From Sphingomonas sp. SORGH_AS_0879 (GTDB lineage Bacteria > Pseudomonadota > Alphaproteobacteria > Sphingomonadales > Sphingomonadaceae): a stretch of DNA of 64,000 nucleotides. A program made the position numbers and the translations under genes. Below, in pieces: positions 27,637 to 35,219 of this stretch (position 1 is the stretch's first letter; each line of letters opens with the position of its first letter). The notes below the pieces were generated by a model. It was not told where the DNA came from, made no database searches, and worked only from the letters and a program-made list of their open reading frames with translations. The stretch lies in contig NZ_JAUTBJ010000002.1 of NCBI RefSeq assembly GCF_030819175.1, positions 3,185,001-3,249,000 of the forward strand, in the 5' to 3' direction.

Positions 27637-27672
27637 AAAAACCCCGCCGGTCGCAGGACCGGCGGGGTTTTT
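27637..27672. terminator. Bidirectional intrinsic terminator between GH1 and second receptor gene
   Basis: AAAAACCCCGCCGGTC pairs perfectly with GACCGGCGGGGTTTTT across the loop GCAG. The A-run on one side and T-run on the other make it functional in both directions. It ends the halogenase-GH9-GH1 operon on the plus strand and the receptor gene on the minus strand. Confidence 0.92.
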
Positions 27673-27692
27673 CGTAGCTGGAAAGGGCATGG

Positions 27693-30602
27693 TCAGAAGC
27701 GGAAGCGCACGCCCAGGCCGTAGTAACGCCCCTCGTCGCGCACATCGCGCGGGTAGGACAGGCCGTTGCCATAGCTGCGATAATTGTTGAACGGCTTGGC
27801 CAGCAGATTGGCGGCGTCGAAGGCGATGGTGATCTCCTTCGTCAGGTTATAGTTGAAGCCGAAGTCGAGCCGCTGGATGCGGGTCGTGCCCTCGCCATTG
27901 TAGAAGCCGTCGCCGTTGATGAAGTTGCCGTTCAGGAACGCATCGCGATTGTTGAACGACAGGCGGGTCGACACATCACCCTTCTCATAGAAAAGCGCGA
28001 CATTGTACGTCCACTTCGACAGCCCGGTGATCGGCACGAAGGGCGGCTCGGTCGTACCGCCGGTCGCGGCGAACAGATTGGCCGGATAACGCTGCTTGCC
28101 TTCCAGATAGGTCACGTTCGCCTGCACGCCGAAGCCGCTCCACAGGCCCGGCAGGAAGTCGAAGAAGGTCTGGCCGCCGACTTCTACGCCCTTGATCCGC
28201 CCCTTGCCCGCATTTTCCGGCCGGTTGATTTCGATCAGGCCGTAGAAGGGATCGATGGTGCGGTTGACATAATTGCTGATGAAGCCGTCGAGATCGCGGT
28301 AGAACACGGCGGCGGTCAGCGACGCGGTCGGCGAGAAATAATATTCGACCGTCGCGTCATAGTTGCTCGAGGTCAGCGGACGCAGGTCCGGATTGCCGCC
28401 GCTGCCATAGGCGTTGGGACGCGTGTTCAGGCCCGCCGGGAAGCGCGGGTCGAGCGGCTGGTTCGGGATGACCGCCTGGGTATTCTGCTCGATGTTCAGC
28501 GCCGGGTTCAGCTGGCCGAATTCGGGCTTGGTCCGCGTCTTGGTGAAGCCGAAGCGGATCTGCAGCTTGTCGTCGGGCCGGATGCGCAGCGAGACGTTGG
28601 GCAGGATGTCGACATAATTGGCGCGGGTGGTGCGCACCTCGCTGCGACGCACGCCGTCGAACAGCACCGTCGAGATACCGCTATACTCGCCCACCGTGTT
28701 GACCACGCGGGTACCGAGCATACCGTCGAACCGGACCGAGCCGATGTTGAACTCGTACTTGGCCTGCCCGTAAAAGGCATAGGTCTGTTCGGTTGCGTAG
28801 AAGGCCGCCAGCGGGTCGAGCTGGACCGTGGGCGAGGCGAAACGGTTCAGCGCGTCGCGATACCCCTGGTCGGCCGGATTGCCCGCCACCAGCCGCTGGA
28901 GCGCATCGAAGGCGTATTGGCGAAGCTGCGGCGCATTGCCCGCGATACCGTCGCGCGACGGCATCAGCCAGCTGGTGAAGCCCTGATTGCCGCGGAACGC
29001 ATTCTGGGTCAGCCCCAGCTGGCCCGCCGGAACATCGGCCAGCGGGATCGCGAGCGGCTCGGTATAGGCATAGCGGTTGCCGCGCTTCAGCGACGCATCG
29101 CGATCGGTCCAGCGGACGCCCATCTGCAGCCTGGGGAACAGCGACAGGTCGGTCTCCAGATCGACGTCGGTGCGCCACTGCCACCCCTTACCCTGCACGC
29201 GGTAGGTCGCTTCGTAATAACCGCGCCAGATGTAATTGGCGGGGTTGGTATTGTCGAAGCCGGGCAGATCGAACGACACGCCGTTGTCGACGAAGAAATT
29301 GACGTTGGCGACCGGCGCCCTGGAAAAGGCCGTGTCGAAGCTCCACTCGTCCGAGCCATATTCCGAATTGGTATAGGCCAGATCGGTCGACAGATGCGCA
29401 CGACCCACGTCCCATTTGGCGCCGCCCGCCGCCTGATAGGTGTTGGTATAGCCCTTGGCGGTGCTGCGATACGCCTCGGGGCGATAGCCGCCGGTCTTGG
29501 TCAGGCTCTGGACCTGAAGCGGCTGGCCGGGACGAAGCACGACGTCGCTCAGCGTCGGGTTGTTGTCGAGCAGCGGAACGCGGAACCAGTCGTTCGCGAT
29601 CTCCCCGCGATAACCCTGGTAGAGGAAGTCGTAGTAAAGCTCGAGATTGTGCGCCGGGCGCCATTGGACGCTGGCGTTGACCGCCGGGCGCCAGCGCTTG
29701 CCGCTGTCGTTATAGACGCCGACCGCGGTCGGGATCTGGAAATTGCGACCGACCGAAGTCGGCAGCACCGTCGTCCCCGCCGTCGGCGAGTTGGTGTTAC
29801 CCTCGCCCCAGCGCACCGCATTGCGATACTGCGCCTGGGTATAGGAGGCGTTGAGGAGCCAGCCGATCTCGCCGATCGCGGTGTCGGCGCGCTGGCTGAT
29901 CAGCAGGTTGCCCAGCGGGTCGAACTTCTTCGACTGGTCGTTATAGGTGCCGCGAATGCCGCCCGCGATGGTGAAGCCCTTCTCGAAGTCGAAGGGGCGA
30001 CGCGACCGCACGTTGATGAGGCCCGCCAGGCCCGGCTCCAGCAGGTCGGCGGTCCCGGACTTGTAGACCTCCAGGCCCGCCAGCGCGCCCGCCGGGAAAT
30101 CCTGGAGCGCGACGCGGCGCCCCTCGGCGGTGAAGATGTCGCGCCCGTTGAAGGTCGTCGTCACGTCGGGCAGGCCACGGACCAGCACCTGGTTCACTTC
30201 ATCGCTATAGCGGCTGACCTGAATGCCGGTGACCCGCGCCAGCGATTCCGCCGCCGTATTGTCGGGCAACTTGCCGATATCCTGGGCGACGATCGCGTCC
30301 AGGATCGCGTCGGAATTGCGCTTGATCGCCTGCGCCGAGCCAAGGCTGGCGCGGTAGCCGGTGACGACGATGTCGCGCGGGTCGACCGCTTGCTCGTCCA
30401 GTCCCGTGGTCGAGGCCTGGACCGGGCTGCGATCCGGAACCTCTTGAACATCCTGCTGGATTCCGACCTGTGTCTGCGCTTCGATCGGTGCGTTGGGATC
30501 GGCGGTCTGCGCCTTCTGGCCGGGCGCGGCGGTCTGCGCCATGGCGGGTGCGGCCAACAGCGCCCATGGCGCAACCGACAGCAGCAGGACGTGATGCTTC
30601 AT
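27693..30602 (-). CDS. TonB-dependent receptor (second)
   Basis: The receptor is 969 residues from ATG 30602, chosen because AGGGGAGA lies just upstream. An ATG at 30617 would add five residues. The signal peptide ends AAPAMAQ and is followed by a low-complexity linker. The plug starts at DIVVTGYRASLGSAQAIKRNS and contains VAQDIGKLPDNTAAESLARV, VNQVLVRGLPDVTTTFNGRD and LEPGLAGLINVRSRRPF. The barrel closes with YYGLGVRFRF. It belongs to the same broad sugar-import class as the receptor at 15916 but is shorter and clearly diverged. It follows the two GH43 genes on the minus strand, so an arabino-oligosaccharide ligand is plausible by context only. Confidence 0.93.
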   Translation of the reverse strand: MKHHVLLLSVAPWALLAAPAMAQTAAPGQKAQTADPNAPIEAQTQVGIQQDVQEVPDRSPVQASTTGLDEQAVDPRDIVVTGYRASLGSAQAIKRNSDAILDAIVAQDIGKLPDNTAAESLARVTGIQVSRYSDEVNQVLVRGLPDVTTTFNGRDIFTAEGRRVALQDFPAGALAGLEVYKSGTADLLEPGLAGLINVRSRRPFDFEKGFTIAGGIRGTYNDQSKKFDPLGNLLISQRADTAIGEIGWLLNASYTQAQYRNAVRWGEGNTNSPTAGTTVLPTSVGRNFQIPTAVGVYNDSGKRWRPAVNASVQWRPAHNLELYYDFLYQGYRGEIANDWFRVPLLDNNPTLSDVVLRPGQPLQVQSLTKTGGYRPEAYRSTAKGYTNTYQAAGGAKWDVGRAHLSTDLAYTNSEYGSDEWSFDTAFSRAPVANVNFFVDNGVSFDLPGFDNTNPANYIWRGYYEATYRVQGKGWQWRTDVDLETDLSLFPRLQMGVRWTDRDASLKRGNRYAYTEPLAIPLADVPAGQLGLTQNAFRGNQGFTSWLMPSRDGIAGNAPQLRQYAFDALQRLVAGNPADQGYRDALNRFASPTVQLDPLAAFYATEQTYAFYGQAKYEFNIGSVRFDGMLGTRVVNTVGEYSGISTVLFDGVRRSEVRTTRANYVDILPNVSLRIRPDDKLQIRFGFTKTRTKPEFGQLNPALNIEQNTQAVIPNQPLDPRFPAGLNTRPNAYGSGGNPDLRPLTSSNYDATVEYYFSPTASLTAAVFYRDLDGFISNYVNRTIDPFYGLIEINRPENAGKGRIKGVEVGGQTFFDFLPGLWSGFGVQANVTYLEGKQRYPANLFAATGGTTEPPFVPITGLSKWTYNVALFYEKGDVSTRLSFNNRDAFLNGNFINGDGFYNGEGTTRIQRLDFGFNYNLTKEITIAFDAANLLAKPFNNYRSYGNGLSYPRDVRDEGRYYGLGVRFRF

Positions 30603-30755
30603 CGAATCTCCCCTCATACGGTCCGAACTTTCGGTACCGGTCGAAGCGATTTGTCTGACTATCGGACGCTCCGGTCAAGCTGGAGATGATGAAATAATGA
30701 TAGACAATTCAGGTCGTGGATTTTGAGCAACACCAAGGCTTCGCCAGGTGCCGCC

Positions 30756-30771
30756 ATGTTAGCGCAAACAT
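30756..30771. promoter_or_regulatory. LacI-type operator-like palindrome upstream of second receptor gene
   Basis: ATGTTAGCGCAAACAT is palindromic at 14 of 16 positions around GCGC and resembles the LacI/GalR operator form TGTTAGCGCTAACA. It lies about 155 nt before the receptor start in the 297-nt gap 30603-30899, which holds no reading frame I can support. A LacI-family repressor responsive to a sugar is the natural candidate binder. None is encoded in the window. Confidence 0.55.
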
Positions 30772-30866
30772 CGGCAAAATAACGTTTCTTGTCCGTCTTC
30801 TAGGCCGCCTGGTGCATAGAATTTGCGACGCTATCTCTTGTCGGTCTTATAAATCGCGCGCAAACA

Positions 30867-30894
30867 GGATGCGGGGGCCGGAGCCCCCACATCC
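30867..30894 (-). terminator. Hairpin after the GH43 pair
   Basis: On the minus strand GGATGTGGGGGC pairs with GCCCCCGCATCC (one G-T pair) across a 4-nt loop, 6 nt beyond the GH43 stop codon. Only TGTTTG follows, so it is a weak intrinsic terminator or partial attenuator between the GH43 genes and the receptor. Confidence 0.5.
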
Positions 30895-30899
30895 TTGCC

Positions 30900-31940
30900 T
30901 CAGATCAAGACGGGACCGTTCGCGACCGGTCGTCCGAAATCGGGGGTGCCGTCGGCGCGATAGCCGAATCGCTGGACCCGCGTGTCGCGATTGGGGTCGT
31001 AGAGCGGATCGCCGGTGATCGCCTCGTAATCCCGGGCATGATAGACCAGCACGTCCTTGCCCGCCCGATCGACGGTGAAGCTGTTATGGCCGGGGCCATA
31101 GATGCGCCGCGCGGCATCGGTACGGAAGACCGGCTCGGGCGATTTGGTCCAGGCGGCGGGATCCATCAGATCGGCGTCGTCGCGCGCGGTCAGCATCCCC
31201 ATGCAATAGCGCGCATCGGTCGCGCTGGCCGAATAGGTCATGAAGATGCGGCCGTTGCGGATCAGCGGTGCGGGCCCCTCCGCGACCTTGAACCCCTGTA
31301 CCTCCCATGGCAGCGTCGGCACGGTCAGCCGCGCGGGCCACGCCGCCAGCGTGGTCGGAGTGGCCAGCGGTGCCAGATACAGGTTGGAGTTGGTGTCGAT
31401 CCCCGGCTCCTTCTGCGCCCAGGCCAGATAGCGGGTGCCGCGATGGACGAAGGTCGTGGAATCGAGCGTGAACGTGTCCCACGGCGTTTCCAACTGCCCG
31501 AGCAAAGACCATTTCCCCGTCACCGGATCGGGGCCGTCGCATTGCAGGACATAGGTGCGGATGTGGAAGACGTCGCCGCCATCCCCCGCCGCGACATAGA
31601 CATACCAGCGGCCATCGATCTGATGGATTTCGGGGGCCCAGATATGCCCCGCCATCCTGCCCGATGCGGGCCGCCGCCACAGCACCGTCTCCGGCGCGGT
31701 CGCCAGGCCGCCGATGGTCTTGGCCCGCCGCAGCACCACCCGGTCATATTCGGGAACCGAGGCCATGAATGTATAGAGGCCGTCCGCCTGAAGCGCGATC
31801 TGCGCATCGGCACGCTGCCGGATCAGCGGGTTCGTCACCCGCTCCATGCCAGGGGCCGTCGCCCGACCCAGGGCCGGAACGGCGGCCAGCGCCGCGCCGC
31901 CCGCCACCAGTGCGCGGCGGGTCAATTCGAACTCGGTCAT
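30900..31940 (-). CDS. GH43 family glycosidase (arabinan/arabinoside-active type), Tat-exported
   Basis: The 346-residue protein has a twin-arginine signal (ELTRRALVAGGAALAAVPAL). The five-bladed propeller fold is suggested by HIWAPEIHQIDGRWYVYVAA and later blade repeats. The three catalytic acids are visible as D45 (RADAQI), D160 (FTLDSTTF) and E221 (KVAEGPAPLI). GH43 enzymes of this length act on arabinofuranosides or xylosides, and exact specificity cannot be fixed here. The start overlaps the stop of the upstream GH43 gene as ATGA, so the two are translated together. Confidence 0.82.
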   Translation of the reverse strand: MTEFELTRRALVAGGAALAAVPALGRATAPGMERVTNPLIRQRADAQIALQADGLYTFMASVPEYDRVVLRRAKTIGGLATAPETVLWRRPASGRMAGHIWAPEIHQIDGRWYVYVAAGDGGDVFHIRTYVLQCDGPDPVTGKWSLLGQLETPWDTFTLDSTTFVHRGTRYLAWAQKEPGIDTNSNLYLAPLATPTTLAAWPARLTVPTLPWEVQGFKVAEGPAPLIRNGRIFMTYSASATDARYCMGMLTARDDADLMDPAAWTKSPEPVFRTDAARRIYGPGHNSFTVDRAGKDVLVYHARDYEAITGDPLYDPNRDTRVQRFGYRADGTPDFGRPVANGPVLI

Positions 31941-32989
31941 GGCGTCTCCTTTTCAACCACGGGCCAACCGCCCGCATCCCAGCGCAGCCGGGCGATCCGC
32001 AGCGTCGGGGCCCCCTTGGCCTCGGCATCATAGGCATGATGGATGAGGTAATCGCGCCGGTCGCGATCGTGCAGCACGCCCGCATGGCCGGGCCCGCGAA
32101 ACCGGTCGCGCCCTTCGGCATCGGCCCGCAACAACACGGTCCCGCCGCCCTCGCGCAACGCTCGCCCCCTCCGGTCGATATACGGCCCCTCGATCAATCG
32201 CGACCGACCGACGCGCAGATGATAGCTGCTCTTCGTTCCCCGACAGCACAGGTCGAACGAGACGATCAGCCAGTACCAGCCGCCATGATCGATGATGAAG
32301 GGCGCCTCGATCGCGTTGCCGCCGCCATCGCCCTCCCCCGCCGCGCGCGCGGCGATCGTCACTGGGCGGGCGTCGGGTGCGGGCTTGCCGGTGCGCGGGT
32401 CGAGCCGGATCAACTGTACCCCGCCCCAGAAGCTGCCGAATGCCAGCCACTCGCCGCCCCGCCGATCGCGCGCGAAGGCCGGGTCGATCGCGTTGTAACC
32501 GTCGCCCTCGCGCGAGGCGATCACCAGCCCCTCGTCACGCCAGCCATAGTCTGGGCGCGCCGGATCGAGCGTGGTCGCCGTCGCCAGACCGATGACCGAG
32601 CGTTGCTTGCCGAAGGTCGAGACCGAGTAATAGAGCCGATAGCGCCCCCCGACCCGCGCTATGTCGGGGGCCCACATCTCCCGCGCGCCCGGCACCGCCG
32701 CAAGCGCCCAGCCGGGGATGGCGGGCAGCGGCGAGGCCAGCGGCGTCCAGGATCGCAGATCGCGCGACATGCGCGCCACCAGCGGGCCCCTCCCGCGCTG
32801 TCCGGTCGAGTAGGAGTAATAGACATCGCCTTCGCGGATCAGGACGGGGTCGTGCGCGGGCACGATATCGCCAGACAATGGCCAACCTATCGCGGCAGAG
32901 TGCAGCGCCTGTCCGCTCACCACCAGCGCGCCGGTCAGAAGCATCACGCGCATGGCGCGCAAGCTTCTTGATCGGCCCAAATGGCGCAT
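31937..32989 (-). CDS. GH43 family arabinan endo-1,5-alpha-L-arabinosidase-like enzyme
   Basis: The enzyme is 350 residues from ATG 32989, which has GGGGAGA 9 nt upstream. A TTG at 32998 is less likely. An N-terminal hydrophobic stretch (MRVMLLTGALVVSGQAL) acts as signal. Catalytic residues are D47 (AHDPVLI), D169 (NAIDPAFA) and E228 (NAIEAPFI). The blocks MWAPDIARVGGRYRLYYS and SFWGGVQL are typical of endo-arabinanases. It would cut arabinan into oligomers that the second GH43 enzyme trims, with the adjacent receptor bringing fragments across the outer membrane. That cooperation is inference from gene order. Confidence 0.85.
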   Translation of the reverse strand: MRHLGRSRSLRAMRVMLLTGALVVSGQALHSAAIGWPLSGDIVPAHDPVLIREGDVYYSYSTGQRGRGPLVARMSRDLRSWTPLASPLPAIPGWALAAVPGAREMWAPDIARVGGRYRLYYSVSTFGKQRSVIGLATATTLDPARPDYGWRDEGLVIASREGDGYNAIDPAFARDRRGGEWLAFGSFWGGVQLIRLDPRTGKPAPDARPVTIAARAAGEGDGGGNAIEAPFIIDHGGWYWLIVSFDLCCRGTKSSYHLRVGRSRLIEGPYIDRRGRALREGGGTVLLRADAEGRDRFRGPGHAGVLHDRDRRDYLIHHAYDAEAKGAPTLRIARLRWDAGGWPVVEKETP

Positions 32990-33154
32990 GATCGGCAATC
33001 TCCCCTGTCCAGATAATCTATTTTATTAAGATCGTTTTCGTTCGATGCAATCGCACGTGATTATACTCCGACATATGCCAAGGCAAGCGGCTTTGACAGG
33101 GATTGGGCGCCTTCGCCTCTTGTCGATCGGAAGCCGACGCGGCATCAAGCCGCC
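32990..33154. other. Divergent promoter region between GH43 genes and nasT
   Basis: This 165-nt gap is AT-rich near 33010-33080 (AATCTATTTTATTAAGATCG). It must hold promoters for both directions. A TTGACA hexamer at 33093-33098 could be a -35 element for nasTS, but no convincing -10 follows at the usual distance. I found no clear operator. Confidence 0.35.
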
Positions 33155-33736
33155 ATGCGGATCGCGATCATCGATACCAGCAGCACGCGTGCCGCGATCA
33201 TCTCCGATGGCTTGCGCGAGGCGGGGCTGACCGATCTGGTGGTGATCGATCCCACCGGGCCGCTCGCCGCTCAGGTCGAGCGCGCCGCGCCCGAGGTGGT
33301 GTTGATCAATCTGGAAAATCCCAGCCGCGACGTGCTGGAGGATTTCTTCGCCATGTCGCGCGCGCTCGACCGGCCGATCGCGATGTTCGTCGACCAGTCG
33401 GAGCCTGAGTCGACCATGGCCGCCGTCGATGCGGGCGTGTCCGCCTATGTCGTTGACGGCCTTGCCAAGCAGCGGATCAAGCCGATCCTCGATCTGGCGG
33501 TGCGGCGCTTCCAGGCCTTTTCCCGGCTCCAGACCGAATTGGCCGAGGCGAAGACCGCGCTGGCCGACCGGCAGGTGATCGACCGGGCCAAGGCGATCCT
33601 GATGCGGCGACGTGGGCTGGACGAGCCCGCCGCCTATGCGCTGCTCCGCAGCCACGCGATGACCAGCAACCGCCGCATCGCCGACGTGGCCGAGGCGATC
33701 GTGACCAGCGAGCAGTTGATGGGAGATCTGCCATGA
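33155..33736 (+). CDS. nasT: NasT, ANTAR-domain nitrate-responsive antiterminator
   Basis: The 193-residue protein has an N-terminal receiver-like domain (about 1-120) and a C-terminal ANTAR RNA-binding domain (about 130-190: DRAKAILMRRRGLDEPAAYALLRSHAM). The receiver position normally occupied by the phospho-acceptor aspartate appears to be N52 in VLINLENPSRD, so conventional phosphorylation is unlikely. In known NasS-NasT systems NasS holds NasT inactive until nitrate or nitrite binds. Free NasT then binds two hexaloop hairpins in the leader of the nitrate genes and prevents termination. A leader of exactly that form lies at 35032-35186. The stop overlaps nasS as ATGA. Confidence 0.9.
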   Translation: MRIAIIDTSSTRAAIISDGLREAGLTDLVVIDPTGPLAAQVERAAPEVVLINLENPSRDVLEDFFAMSRALDRPIAMFVDQSEPESTMAAVDAGVSAYVVDGLAKQRIKPILDLAVRRFQAFSRLQTELAEAKTALADRQVIDRAKAILMRRRGLDEPAAYALLRSHAMTSNRRIADVAEAIVTSEQLMGDLP

Positions 33737-34944
33737 GCCTCGACACCTTCCGCATCGGCTTCCTGCCGCTGGTCGACGCCGCCCTGCCCATCCTGGCGCA
33801 CGAACTGGGCTTTGCCGAGGCGGAGGGGATCGCCATCGAGCTGGTCCGCGACGTGACCTGGGCGGCGGTGCGCGACCGGCTGCTCTATGGCCATACCGAT
33901 GCCGCGCATCTGGTCGCGCCGCTCGCCATTTCGACCGCGCTGGGCCGTGACCGACCGGCGGTGCCGATGGCGGTGCCCTTCGTGCTGGGGCTGAACGGCA
34001 ATGCCCTCACCTTCTCGACCGCGCTGGGCGAGGCGGTCGGCCTGGGCGAGACTTTGGGCGATCCGGTCGCCATCGGCGTCGCACTAAAGGCAGTGGCGGA
34101 GCGGCGGCGGGACGCGGGCAAGCCGCTGCGCTTCGGGGTGGTGCATCGCCATTCCAGCCACAATTACATGCTCCGCTACTGGCTGGCGGGCGTCGGCATC
34201 CGCCCGGACACGGATGTCGCGATCATCGTCACCAGCCCCCCCTTCGCCGCCGACGCTCTGGCCGCCGGAGAGGTGGACGGAATCTGTGTTGGCGAGCCGT
34301 GGAACTCCATCGCGGTCGATCGCGGCGTGGGTCGTATCGCGCTCGCCACGGCGCAAATCTGGCGGCGCGGCGTCGAAAAGGTACTGGCGATGCGCGCCGA
34401 CCGGGCGGAGGAGCGACGCGACGGCGTGCTGCGGCTGATCCGGGCGCTCCATGCGGCGGCGGCGCATTTCGTCGATCCCGAGACGGTCGAACAGAGCGCA
34501 GCCATACTGTCGCGCCCGCACTATCTGAACGCGCCGGTCGATGCGATCCTGCGCGCGATCACCGACCGCATCCGCGTGGTGCCGGGTGGCGAGCCGGTCC
34601 ATTATCCCGATTTCATGTTCCAGTATCGCGAGGCGGCAAACTTCCCGTGGCGCAGCCAAGCCGCCTGGCTTTATGCCCAGATGGTGCGGTGGGAGGGGCT
34701 GCCCTTCTCGCCCGAGGATGCCGCGACCGCGCAAGACGTGTTCCGACCCGACCTCTACCGCGCCGCGCTGGCCGGATCGGGCGCGCCTTTGCCGGGGGCG
34801 AGCTCCAAGCTGGAGGGCGCGCTGGTCGAGCCGATCGGGGCGGGATCGACGCAAGGGCGGCTGGTGCTGGGGAGCGATCCCTTCTTTGACGGGCGAGCGT
34901 TCGATCCCGATGATATCCCAGGGTATCTGGCGGGACTGCCTTAA
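33733..34944 (+). CDS. nasS: NasS, cytoplasmic nitrate/nitrite sensor (NrtA/CmpA-like)
   Basis: The 403-residue protein resembles the solute-binding proteins NrtA and CmpA. It begins TFRIGFLPLVDAALPILAHE and continues with GHTDAAHLVAPLAISTALG and the later DGICVGEPWNSIAV block. It has no signal peptide or lipobox, so it stays in the cytoplasm, as NasS does. There it binds nitrate or nitrite and releases NasT. It is translationally coupled to nasT (ATGA). The gene ends just before a small hairpin at 34946. Confidence 0.9.
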   Translation: MSLDTFRIGFLPLVDAALPILAHELGFAEAEGIAIELVRDVTWAAVRDRLLYGHTDAAHLVAPLAISTALGRDRPAVPMAVPFVLGLNGNALTFSTALGEAVGLGETLGDPVAIGVALKAVAERRRDAGKPLRFGVVHRHSSHNYMLRYWLAGVGIRPDTDVAIIVTSPPFAADALAAGEVDGICVGEPWNSIAVDRGVGRIALATAQIWRRGVEKVLAMRADRAEERRDGVLRLIRALHAAAAHFVDPETVEQSAAILSRPHYLNAPVDAILRAITDRIRVVPGGEPVHYPDFMFQYREAANFPWRSQAAWLYAQMVRWEGLPFSPEDAATAQDVFRPDLYRAALAGSGAPLPGASSKLEGALVEPIGAGSTQGRLVLGSDPFFDGRAFDPDDIPGYLAGLP

Positions 34945-34945
34945 G

Positions 34946-34966
34946 TCCTCCCCGGTACGGGGAGGA
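34946..34966 (+). terminator. Short hairpin after nasS
   Basis: TCCTCCCCG pairs with CGGGGAGGA across GTA immediately after the nasS stop. Only TTGAT follows, so termination would be weak. The sequence also resembles the end hairpin of the CTCCCC repeat family, so it may be a remnant of that element. Confidence 0.35.
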
Positions 34967-35031
34967 TTGATATTGCTGCATTTGCGAAAGCCTCTTGCGC
35001 CGCACCCGCGAATCAGGCAAATTTTCGATTC

Positions 35032-35091
35032 GCCCGGCAATGGCGTCGGGCACGAGATAGCAGCGCAGGCCGCTCCAACGACGGGGTAGCG
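35032..35091 (+). promoter_or_regulatory. ANTAR-type two-hairpin RNA leader of the nitrate operon
   Basis: Two hairpins with six-base loops lie in tandem. P1 (35032-35051) pairs GCCCGGC with GTCGGGC around loop AATGGC. P2 (35071-35091) closes CC/GG on loop AACGAC, with an outer CGCT/AGCG stem and a GGT bulge. Both loops have A at position 1 and G at position 4, the signature described for RNA targets of ANTAR proteins. They precede an intrinsic terminator (35139-35186) and the transporter gene, and an ANTAR protein (NasT) is encoded just upstream. The expected role is NasT binding, which lets RNA polymerase read through into the nitrate genes. Confidence 0.75.
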
Positions 35092-35138
35092 CGCTGGCGG
35101 AAATGGGGCGACCCCATTGTCCGTTTGGAGGCAACGAA

Positions 35139-35186
35139 GCCGCCAGGATGCGACCCGCAAGGGCACCGCGTCCTGGCGGCTTTTTT
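35139..35186 (+). terminator. Leader terminator controlled by NasT
   Basis: GCCGCCAGGATGCG pairs with CGCGTCCTGGCGGC over 14 bp and is followed by six T. It stands 33 nt before the transporter start codon, inside the leader rather than after a gene, which is what an attenuation system requires. A separate AATGGGG-CGA-CCCCATT hairpin at 35102-35118 lies between it and the hexaloop pair. Confidence 0.88.
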
Positions 35187-35219
35187 CGTTTTGGGCCCTG
35201 GGCCCGTGGGGACGGCACT

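Noticed and set aside
34960..34985. Sigma-54 promoter before the nitrate transporter
   Set aside because: The nearest GG...GC pair (around GGATTGATATTGC) has 9 rather than 10 intervening bases and lacks the TGGCAC context.
35103..35219. Upstream ATG at 35103 as start of the nitrate transporter
   Set aside because: It would put the leader terminator inside the coding region and add a soluble stretch unlike the family N-terminus. The ATG at 35220 has a ribosome site and the expected start.
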